A stretch of 60,398 bases of DNA from assembly GCA_022823505.1 (NCBI GenBank), contig JAJEIA010000086.1, positions 1 to 60,398 of the forward strand, in the 5' to 3' direction. A program made the position numbers and the translations under genes. Under the pieces are notes generated by a model, which saw only the letters and a program-made list of their open reading frames with translations, was not told the origin of the DNA and did no database searches. Below, piece by piece: positions 54,579 through 60,398 of this stretch (the stretch's first letter is position 1; each line of letters opens with the position of its first letter). The stretch comes from Dehalococcoidia bacterium (lineage in GTDB: Bacteria; Chloroflexota; Dehalococcoidia; Lucifugimonadales; UBA3495).

Positions 54579-54602
54579 CAGTCAATTTCCATCGGAAATT
54601 CT

Positions 54603-54629
54603 GGGGCGGCCTCGATGGTCGCCCCTTTT
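54603..54629 (+). terminator. Intrinsic terminator after the peroxiredoxin gene
   Basis: GGGGCGGCC / GGTCGCCCC (one mismatch) around TCGAT, then TTTT and CCTTT. Confidence 0.82.
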
Positions 54630-54656
54630 CCTTTGCCCTGCTGGCGATAGTTTGCA

Positions 54657-55628
54657 CTAGGCCGGCCAGGGATGGCTGATCAGCCTCTGCGCCACCATTT
54701 CCGTCAGTCGCTCGGCGTCGACTTCAAGACACACGTCCACGTTGGCATCCCGGCCCGTCAGCCCGTACCAGTCGGCCACCGTCTGGCCGCGCGTCAGGTC
54801 GCTTCCAGTGTCGACGGCCACCGGCAAACGTTGGGCCGTCATCAGCGTGGGGTCGATCGCGGCCGCCACTGCCGGCACGTCGTTGTAGCGCACCGCTTCG
54901 CCTTCCGCCAACCGGCCCAGCCGCCGGTATGCCGCCCGCGTGTAGGCCGAAGCCGCCACCAGCAGCTGCAGCGCCGGTGCCGGACTGGTCCGCAACCGCT
55001 CAAACTGCCCGTCCGAAAATCCGCACCGGTCGCACACGTCCAGCCCAACCTGGGTGATCGGCACGCCGGAATCGTACAGAATTGCCGCCGATTCCGGGTC
55101 TTCGTGGATGTTCGCCGTCGCCACCGGAGACACGTTGCCCGGAACCCGGACCGCGCCGCCCATGACCACAACGCCCGCCAGCGCGTCGGCGATCTCCGGC
55201 GCCAGGCGCAGAGCCAACGCCACGTTCGTCATCCGGCCCAACGCCAGAATCGTGATCTCCCCCGGCGCGTCCAGCGCACGGGTGGCTATCTCCACCGATG
55301 CCCGGCGCGCCGGCCCGCTTTCGACCGGCTCGGTGGCTGGGGATTCATCGCTTACCTCGCCCAAAGCGTCGCCGCCGTGGATGTGCGACGCCCATCCCGC
55401 GGTCGGGGGCCGGATCAGCGGCCCATGGGCGCCGGGAAACACCGGTATATCAGTCCGGCCGGCCGCCGCCAGGATCCTGCGGGCATTGTCCGCGCACCGG
55501 GGCATCGACCCGTTGCCGTAGCTGATGGTCAGCGCATCCACGTACAGCTCCGGGCTCGCCAGCGCCAGCAGAATGGCCGCACAGTCGTCAACCCCGGGGT
55601 CGGTGTCGATGATTACCCGCTTCGCCAT
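54657..55628 (-). CDS. Inosine-uridine-preferring nucleoside hydrolase family
   Basis: 323 aa from ATG 55628 (MAKRVIIDTDPGVDD). The DTDPGVDD calcium site (~8-15) is diagnostic, with LTISYGNGS, VVMGGAVRVPGNVSPVATANIHEDPESAAILYDSGVPITQVGLDVCD (~160-205) and the C-terminal YNDVPAVAAAIDP carrying the catalytic-site His position (here Asn-Asp-Val-Pro, where many have His-Asp). Hydrolyses the N-glycosidic bond of nucleosides for salvage. Confidence 0.92.
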   Translation of the reverse strand: MAKRVIIDTDPGVDDCAAILLALASPELYVDALTISYGNGSMPRCADNARRILAAAGRTDIPVFPGAHGPLIRPPTAGWASHIHGGDALGEVSDESPATEPVESGPARRASVEIATRALDAPGEITILALGRMTNVALALRLAPEIADALAGVVVMGGAVRVPGNVSPVATANIHEDPESAAILYDSGVPITQVGLDVCDRCGFSDGQFERLRTSPAPALQLLVAASAYTRAAYRRLGRLAEGEAVRYNDVPAVAAAIDPTLMTAQRLPVAVDTGSDLTRGQTVADWYGLTGRDANVDVCLEVDAERLTEMVAQRLISHPWPA

Positions 55629-55690
55629 CGTTGTCCTCGTATGCTTGTCAACCAGGGGAACCGCCTGATGCGTACCCAGCTTGTAAGCAA

Positions 55691-55783
55691 TGTCATAGCG
55701 AGCGCAGCGTCGCAATCTCGTTGCCGTGACGGCGTACGTCGTCCCAACGAGATCGCAACGTCACTTCACGCCTCGCGATGACA
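55691..55783. repeat. 93-base imperfect palindromic (MITE-like) repeat
   Basis: Outer arms TGTCATAGCGAG (55691-55702) and CTCGCGATGACA (55772-55783), then further inner complementarity CGCAATCTCGTT against AACGAGATCGCAACG. The arms resemble the TGTCATTGCGAG-type intergenic elements scattered in Dehalococcoides and other genomes. No transposase is adjacent. It lies in the 303-base space between the nucleoside hydrolase and alcohol dehydrogenase genes; I see no gene in that space. Confidence 0.78.
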
Positions 55784-55852
55784 AGCCTGGTACGCGTGAG
55801 GTGGAAACGCACCTTTTGCCCTGGTGTTGGTTCCCGGACCGAGCGCATTGTT

Positions 55853-55881
55853 TTGACGCCTGCACTCGGTTGAGGCATTAT
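55853..55881 (+). promoter_or_regulatory. Promoter candidate for alcohol dehydrogenase
   Basis: TTGACG (55853-55858), 17 bases, CATTAT (55876-55881); alternatively ATTATA with an 18-base spacer. Lies ~50 bases upstream of the ATG and downstream of the palindromic repeat. Confidence 0.55.
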
Positions 55882-55931
55882 ACCTGCCGCTAAACGGGCC
55901 GCCCGGTTCGGCCCAAGCGGAGGGAAAACTT

Positions 55932-57020
55932 ATGGCGGTCAACGAAGTACAGGGCGTCGTTTCGCGCGCCAGAGGTGAGCCGGTGGAACTGGTACCGATC
56001 CTGGTGCCGGAACCCGGAGAGGGCGAGGCGTTGGTGCGCGTGCAGGCCTGCGGTGTCTGCCACACCGACCTGCACTACCGGGAGGGTGCCATCAACGACG
56101 AGTTCCCCTTCCTGTTGGGGCATGAGGCTGCCGGCGTCGTTGAGAGAGTCGGCCCGGATGTGACCAACGTGGCGCCCGGAGACTTCGTGATCCTCGCGTG
56201 GCGCGCTCCCTGCGGAAACTGCCGTTCCTGCCTGCGTGGCCGGCCGTGGTACTGCTTCGCGAGCCGCAACGCCCAGCAGAAGATGACCCTGACCGACGGT
56301 TCGCCGCTGTCGCCCGCGCTCGGCATCGGCGCTTTCTGCGAGCTGACCCTGGTCGATGCTCTCCAGGCCGTTAAGGTCGATCCCACTGCCAGCCCGCTGG
56401 CCGCCGGCCTCATCGGGTGTGGCGTCATGGCTGGCCTGGGCGCCGCCATGAACACCGGCAATGTCGGACGCGGCGACTCCGTTGCCGTCATCGGCTGCGG
56501 CGGGGTGGGCAACGCGGCCATCGCCGGCTCCCGTCTGGCCGGGGCTCACACCATCATCGGCGTGGATATCGACGAACGCAAGCTGGAGTGGGCCCGCCAA
56601 TTGGGCGCCACCCACACCATCAACTCGACTGACACGGATCCGGTCGAGGCGATCCGTGGGCTCACCGGCGGCAATGGAGCCAACGTCGTCATCGAGGCCG
56701 TCGGTAACCCCGCGACCTACGAGCAGGCTTTCTATGCCCGCGACCTAGCCGGAACCGTCGTGCTGGTGGGCGTGCCCGACCCGACCATGACCATCGAACT
56801 GCCCCTCATCGAGGTGTTCGGTCGCGGCGGTTCGCTGAAATCGTCCTGGTATGGCGACTGCCTGCCCACACGTGATTTCCCGATGCTCATTGACCTGTAT
56901 CTCCAGGGCCGGCTCGATCTGGACGCCTTCGTCAGCGAGCGCATCGGCATCGGGGACGTCGAAGCGGCCTTTGCCAGCATGGAGCGCGGAGAAGTCCTGC
57001 GTTCCGTGGTGGTCATGTAG
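55932..57020 (+). CDS. Zn-dependent alcohol dehydrogenase, S-(hydroxymethyl)mycothiol dehydrogenase-like
   Basis: 362 aa, ATG with GGAGG upstream. Medium-chain dehydrogenase: catalytic zinc Cys43 (ACGVCHTDL) and His64 (LLGHEAAG), structural zinc Cys94, Cys97, Cys100 and Cys108, NAD fold [51 protein letters not shown] and [32 protein letters not shown] closely track actinobacterial MscR/AdhE2. It would oxidise formaldehyde adducts of a thiol, or another alcohol. Strong similarity is from memory, not a search. Confidence 0.9.
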   Translation: MAVNEVQGVVSRARGEPVELVPILVPEPGEGEALVRVQACGVCHTDLHYREGAINDEFPFLLGHEAAGVVERVGPDVTNVAPGDFVILAWRAPCGNCRSCLRGRPWYCFASRNAQQKMTLTDGSPLSPALGIGAFCELTLVDALQAVKVDPTASPLAAGLIGCGVMAGLGAAMNTGNVGRGDSVAVIGCGGVGNAAIAGSRLAGAHTIIGVDIDERKLEWARQLGATHTINSTDTDPVEAIRGLTGGNGANVVIEAVGNPATYEQAFYARDLAGTVVLVGVPDPTMTIELPLIEVFGRGGSLKSSWYGDCLPTRDFPMLIDLYLQGRLDLDAFVSERIGIGDVEAAFASMERGEVLRSVVVM

Positions 57021-57029
57021 GCTCCGGTC

Positions 57030-57767
57030 GTGACGACGTTTGTCCTGATCCACGGCGCCTGGCACGGCGGGTGGTCCTGGTGGAAGACCGCCCCGATTCT
57101 GCGCCAGGCCGGCCACCGCGTTCTGGCCCCCAGTCTGACCGGATTGGGCGAGCGCCAGCACCTGGCAGCGTTTATGCCGCCGGCGGCAGTCAATCTCGAC
57201 CTGCACATCCGTGATGTCGTCTCCCTGCTCGACGCGGAGGATCTGCACGATGTCATCCTCGTCGGACACGCCTATGCCGGAATGGTGATCACCGGCGTCG
57301 CGGAACTCGCCGCGGAACGCGTCGCGACGCTCGTGTACGTCAACGGCGTGGCTCCTTCCGATGGCGAAGCCATGGTCGACCAGCTTGAAGCGGTTCGCGG
57401 CCCCGAGTTCGTGGCCCGGATCCGAGGGTTCATCGCCGAGGGAGCGCCGCTGATGCCTGCGCCCACCACGGCCGATGAGATCGCCCAGCGCTGGTCAGTA
57501 ACGGACCCGGCGGACCAGGCCTTCATGCTGACGAGACTGTCGCCTCAGCCGACTCTGACCTTTTCCCAACCCGTGCGAAGGGGCAATCCAGACGCCGAAA
57601 CCCTGCGCCGCGAATTCATTCTGTGCAGCGAGTCCGGCTTCGAGCCTGTTGCCGAGCGCGCCGCGGCCTCGGGTTGGGGCGTCCGCCACATCGACACCGG
57701 CCATGATCCCATGGTCACCACCCCACGGGAGTTGGCCGATATCCTGCTGACCATCGCGTCATCGTGA
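57030..57767 (+). CDS. Alpha/beta hydrolase with Ala in place of the catalytic Ser
   Basis: 245 aa with GTG start, 9 bases after the dehydrogenase stop (co-transcribed). FVLIHGAWHGGWSWWK (~4-19, oxyanion hole), APSLTGLGER (~33-42), elbow VILVGHAYAGMVITGV with Ala81 where GHSYGG-type hydrolases have Ser, and IDTGHDPMVTTPRELADIL carrying His. The fold resembles EstA/salicylate-esterase-like enzymes. Loss of the serine makes ordinary esterase chemistry unlikely. Confidence 0.9.
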   Translation: MTTFVLIHGAWHGGWSWWKTAPILRQAGHRVLAPSLTGLGERQHLAAFMPPAAVNLDLHIRDVVSLLDAEDLHDVILVGHAYAGMVITGVAELAAERVATLVYVNGVAPSDGEAMVDQLEAVRGPEFVARIRGFIAEGAPLMPAPTTADEIAQRWSVTDPADQAFMLTRLSPQPTLTFSQPVRRGNPDAETLRREFILCSESGFEPVAERAAASGWGVRHIDTGHDPMVTTPRELADILLTIASS

Positions 57768-57880
57768 TTTGCGTCTGAGCACCGATCGTCGTGCCGATAG
57801 TGATCAAATCGGCTCTGGACGGCGTCGCGAGTTACAATTCGCCGACCCATCCGATTGGCCTGCTCAACGACGCCGATTTC

Positions 57881-57909
57881 TTGACGCATTCCGGGTTACG
57901 CAGTACCAT
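57881..57909 (+). promoter_or_regulatory. Promoter for rpmH
   Basis: TTGACG (57881-57886), exact 17-base spacer, TACCAT (57904-57909). Transcription would start ~16 bases upstream of the ATG. Confidence 0.65.
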
Positions 57910-57932
57910 AATTCGCCGTCGGAGACCTACCT

Positions 57933-58070
57933 ATGCCCAAACGAACTTACCAACCCAAAAAGCGACGCCGGGCTCGTGTGCACGGCTTCCGCTCACGTTC
58001 ACGCACTTCCGACGGCCGTGCCGTCCTGCGCCGCCGGCGTTTCAAAGGCCGGCACCGGCTCTCCGTTTAG
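57933..58070 (+). CDS. rpmH: 50S ribosomal protein L34
   Basis: 45 aa, [22 protein letters not shown] followed by [17 protein letters not shown] and KGRHRLSV is unmistakable L34, with a Tyr-Gln-Pro core and Arg/Lys-rich composition. The usual rpmH-rnpA-yidD order follows; dnaA is not upstream. Confidence 0.98.
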   Translation: MPKRTYQPKKRRRARVHGFRSRSRTSDGRAVLRRRRFKGRHRLSV

Positions 58071-58117
58071 CCAACGGTCTGTTGGCCGCCTTGATCGCCG
58101 CCGGTTCCCTTCGATCG

Positions 58118-58483
58118 ATGCAACGGCAACATAGGCTGGGCGGGACCAGGCGTATCTCCGAGATCCACCGCCAGGGGCGAAGCGTGGCCAATGGACTTCT
58201 GGTCATGCGCGTGCTGCCCAACGGCCTTGATCGTAGCCGCTTCTGTTTCGTGACTGGGAAACGCGTTGGCAAAGCCGTGGTGCGTAACCGCATCAAGCGC
58301 CGGTTGCGCGAGGTTGTCCGCCACTCCGCCCCGGCCCCCGGTTGGGACACCGTGCTCATCGCCCGAAAAGGCGCCGGCGACGCCGATTACAAACAGCTGG
58401 AGCGGGCTGTACATAACCTGATTCGTCGAACCGGGCTGAACAGTCCGCCGGCTCCGGACGAATCGCGGAGTTCCGAGGAATGA
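58118..58483 (+). CDS. rnpA: Ribonuclease P protein component
   Basis: 121 aa from ATG 58118 (MQRQHRLGGTRRISEIHRQG); earlier in-frame codons overlap rpmH. Binds RNase P RNA and helps process tRNA 5' ends. The RNR motif lies in GKAVVRNRIKRRLREVVRH (~48-66), with FCFVTGKRVG before it and WDTVLIARKGAG after. The tail is Pro/Ser/Glu-rich. Overlaps yidD by 4 bases (ATGA). Confidence 0.95.
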   Translation: MQRQHRLGGTRRISEIHRQGRSVANGLLVMRVLPNGLDRSRFCFVTGKRVGKAVVRNRIKRRLREVVRHSAPAPGWDTVLIARKGAGDADYKQLERAVHNLIRRTGLNSPPAPDESRSSEE

Positions 58484-58689
58484 AAGCCGTTGCCGTGGCC
58501 GCGATTCGCCTGTACCAACAGGCGCTGTCTCCCTACTTCCCAGGCGTCTGTCGCTTTCAACCCAGCTGCTCGGAGTACACCGCGGACGCCATCAAGCGTT
58601 ACGGTGTCATCCGGGGGATTTGGCTCGGCTTCCGCCGGATTTTACGCTGTAACCCCGTGGGTGGCCACGGGTATGACCCCGTGGTTTGA
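58480..58689 (+). CDS. yidD: Membrane protein insertion efficiency factor YidD
   Basis: 69 aa, ATG overlapping the rnpA stop. LYQQALSPYFPGVCRFQPSCSEYTADAIKRYGVIRGIWLGFRRILRCNPVGGHGYDPV contains all conserved YidD positions, including three Cys. Assists YidC-mediated insertion. yidC itself comes one gene later. Confidence 0.97.
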   Translation: MKAVAVAAIRLYQQALSPYFPGVCRFQPSCSEYTADAIKRYGVIRGIWLGFRRILRCNPVGGHGYDPVV

Positions 58690-58698
58690 CCGCTGATA

Positions 58699-59943
58699 AT
58701 GACCCTCAATTTCCTGCCCTCCCGCAACCCTCTTACCCGCTGGGCCCTCCCCGCCAAATCACAATCCCTGAGGTTGCTTCTGGCCCTTGCCGCGCTGGCC
58801 TTGCTGTGCCTGGCGGTGACCGGCTGCGGCCGAGACCTCGGCGCGTCAACCAAGGGATGGGGATCCGTCGCAGTAGCCAACGGGGTTGTCTACGCCACCA
58901 CGCTTTCCGGGCAGGTCTACGCCCTGGACGATTTCGGGCTGGATGGCGTCAGCACCCGGTGGGTATCGGCCATCGGCAGCGAAAAGGGATTTGGCGGAGC
59001 CTATGGTTCTCCGGCGGTGGGACGCTACGTCTACGTGTCGGGAATTGACGGCTTCCTTTATGCCTTCGACGGTTCCGCGGGCGCCGGGTCGGTCCAGGTG
59101 GCATGGCGCCAACCCCAGTTCGAAGCCGAGGATATGCCGCCCCTGGTCGGAAGCCCCGCGCTGGACGAGGCCGGCGGCATCATCGCGGTCGGATCAGAAG
59201 ACGGCGGCCTTTACGCCTACAACGCCTTGACCGGTGAAAACCTCCACTGGTCCCCGTTCCGCACCGACGGGAAAGTTTGGTCGACCCCGGTGTTGCGCAA
59301 CGGGGTGGCCTATTTTGGCTCGCAGGATGGCAGCGTTTACGCCGTCAGCCTGGAAACCGGCGCGCTCGTCTGGCGGTTCGATGCCGGCGGAGCGGTGGTC
59401 GCAACTCCGTTGGTGCACAAGAACCTGCTGATCGTCGGATCCTTCGATCGTCAGCTATATGCCCTGGGCTTGAATGACGGCCAACCGCGATGGCAGTTCG
59501 AGGCCCAGAATTGGTGGTGGGCAACCCCCGTTTCCTCGGGCCGCGCGGTATACGCCGCCTCCATGGACGGCAACGTCTATGCCATCGACGACAATGGAGT
59601 GCTGCTCTGGACCTATGACATGGGCGCGCCCATCGTCGCCGATCCGCTGCTCGTGGAGCGTGGGCTGGTGATCGCCGCTCGGGACGGTCGGGTGGTGCTG
59701 CTTCGCGCGTCGGCGTCCGCCCAGGGGCCTCCCCAGGAGATCGCCTCCTACAGCATTCGCGATGGCGAGATAAAGGCTCCGCTGGTCCAGTCGAGCACTA
59801 TCGGCCTGGGAGGCGTCAACGAACAGGAAGCGATCTACGTCGGAACCGACGATGGGAAGGTGCGCCGTCTCCAGGTGCTGTCGGGCTTCATGCCCCATTG
59901 GTGTTACGACACGGAAGACAACGTGCAGTGTCCCCGCAACTAG
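58699..59943 (+). CDS. PQQ-like beta-propeller lipoprotein (BamB-like)
   Basis: 414 aa, ATG. Lipoprotein signal: basic N-terminus, hydrophobic LRLLLALAALALLCLAV, lipobox VTGC with Cys43. Then seven or so PQQ blades with repeated VYALDD/VYAID/LYAYNA...W motifs (e.g. GVVYATTLSGQVYALD, SEDGGLYAYNALTGENLHW, QDGSVYAVSLETGALVWRF, MDGNVYAIDDNGVLLWTY). Anchored outside the cytoplasmic membrane. Inserted between yidD and yidC, which suggests a role near membrane-protein biogenesis, but that is inference. Confidence 0.9.
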   Translation: MTLNFLPSRNPLTRWALPAKSQSLRLLLALAALALLCLAVTGCGRDLGASTKGWGSVAVANGVVYATTLSGQVYALDDFGLDGVSTRWVSAIGSEKGFGGAYGSPAVGRYVYVSGIDGFLYAFDGSAGAGSVQVAWRQPQFEAEDMPPLVGSPALDEAGGIIAVGSEDGGLYAYNALTGENLHWSPFRTDGKVWSTPVLRNGVAYFGSQDGSVYAVSLETGALVWRFDAGGAVVATPLVHKNLLIVGSFDRQLYALGLNDGQPRWQFEAQNWWWATPVSSGRAVYAASMDGNVYAIDDNGVLLWTYDMGAPIVADPLLVERGLVIAARDGRVVLLRASASAQGPPQEIASYSIRDGEIKAPLVQSSTIGLGGVNEQEAIYVGTDDGKVRRLQVLSGFMPHWCYDTEDNVQCPRN

Positions 59944-59983
59944 GAACCCGGCGCTGCTGACCGGCGGCGACAGGCAGGAATAA

Positions 59984-60398
59984 GTGGAATTTTTCTCCAT
60001 ATTCATCCTCATCTGGAACGAGGTGATCATTCGGCCCATGCTCAACACCTTGCTGGTGTTGTATGTGCTGTGCTTCTCCCAGATGGGCGTCGCCATCATC
60101 GCGTTCACCGTGCTGGTGAGGGTGGTGACCATCCCGCTGACCATCAAGCAGCTGCGGCAGATGCGCGCGATGACCGCCATGCAGCCCAGGGTTCGCGAGA
60201 TCCAGCAGCGCTATGAAGGTGACCGCCAGCGGATCTCACAGGAGACCATGCGCCTGTACCGGGAGAGCGGCGTCAACCCCATTGGCTGCCTGGGCCCGTT
60301 GATCGTTCAGATGCCCATCCTGATCGGCCTGTTCCGGGTGTTGATTCTTACCCTGTTCAACAACCCGGAGGACCTGGTCAACCTTTCCGACAAGCTGT
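59984..60398 (+). CDS. yidC: Membrane protein insertase YidC/Oxa1, N-terminal part (runs off the window)
   Basis: About 138 codons from GTG 59984 (AGGAA seven bases upstream), continuing past 60398. VEFFSIFILIWNEVIIRPMLNTLLVLYVL, then FTVLVRVVTIPLTIKQLRQMRAMTAMQPRVREIQQRYEGDRQRISQETMRLYRESGVNPIGCLGPLIVQMPILIGLF are the YidC core: conserved Arg in TM1 region, two-helix cytoplasmic loop, GxNPxxGCLP-type segment. No long periplasmic domain, as in Gram-positive/Chloroflexota types. Confidence 0.95.
   Translation, partial: MEFFSIFILIWNEVIIRPMLNTLLVLYVLCFSQMGVAIIAFTVLVRVVTIPLTIKQLRQMRAMTAMQPRVREIQQRYEGDRQRISQETMRLYRESGVNPIGCLGPLIVQMPILIGLFRVLILTLFNNPEDLVNLSDKL

Noticed and set aside
57768-57932. 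Replication origin near rpmH
   Set aside because: No DnaA boxes (TTATCCACA-like) and no dnaA upstream.

Overview
The window is a chromosomal piece of a high-GC bacterium (low-to-mid 60s % by eye, not computed). Gene content points to Chloroflexota, most likely a SAR202/Dehalococcoidia-type lineage: three CaiB/BaiF class III CoA-transferases, three luciferase-like (LLM) flavin oxidoreductases, an F420/PPOX-type oxidoreductase, an Uma2-type nuclease, DUF1501/DUF1800, glycolate oxidase GlcDEF and a ferredoxin-type nitrite/sulfite reductase. The taxonomic call is an inference from gene content, not from a phylogeny. The window opens inside the 3' end of a 23S rRNA gene and closes inside yidC. I see no insertion sequence, prophage or CRISPR array.

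Layout. 1-600: end of 23S, an initiator tRNA directly downstream with no 5S between them, and a hairpin. 597-1442: an unrecognised gene of lower GC. 1456-8732 (minus): a catabolic-looking cluster of CoA-transferases and LLM oxidoreductases with a small monooxygenase and an Uma2 protein. 8910-12301: SRPBCC protein, oligopeptidase B and an amidohydrolase. 12379-16120 (plus): trpD-trpC-trpF-trpB, without trpA, trpE or trpG. 16137-19071: secreted HNH-type nuclease, an SDR with a degenerate active site, and an alanine/serine-glyoxylate aminotransferase. 19527-27454 (minus): DUF1501, DUF1800, an NHL propeller and glcD-glcE-glcF. 28040-30652: leuB, a cation exchanger and a JAMM protease. 30812-31458: two paralogous tiny zinc-ribbon genes, each followed by its own terminator. 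31548-37455: phosphatase, DUF167, enoyl-CoA hydratase, metF, acpS, nnr, a PPOX protein and an alpha/beta hydrolase. 37504-43810: a TPP enzyme, two tandem kinase-like phosphotransferases, radC, a cupin and hemD. 43829-45864 (minus): nitrite/sulfite reductase behind a consensus promoter and a structured leader that contains an intrinsic terminator. 45920-49722 (minus): pstC-pstA-pstB-phoU, PstC carrying an extracytoplasmic FN3-like insert. 49926-57767: a third LLM enzyme, HAD dehalogenase, membrane protein, gamma-glutamyltransferase, peroxiredoxin, nucleoside hydrolase, a mycothiol-type alcohol dehydrogenase and an alpha/beta hydrolase lacking its serine. 57933-60398: rpmH-rnpA-yidD-(PQQ-propeller lipoprotein)-yidC.

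How it fits together. Glycolate oxidase and the aminotransferase suggest glycolate to glyoxylate to glycine. The CoA-transferase/LLM cluster suggests activation and oxygen-dependent attack on organic acids. HemD beside the nitrite/sulfite reductase fits siroheme supply. Recurrent features are symmetric -10 boxes between divergent genes, TTG start codons (five genes), short palindromic intergenic repeats, and family members whose catalytic residues are replaced.
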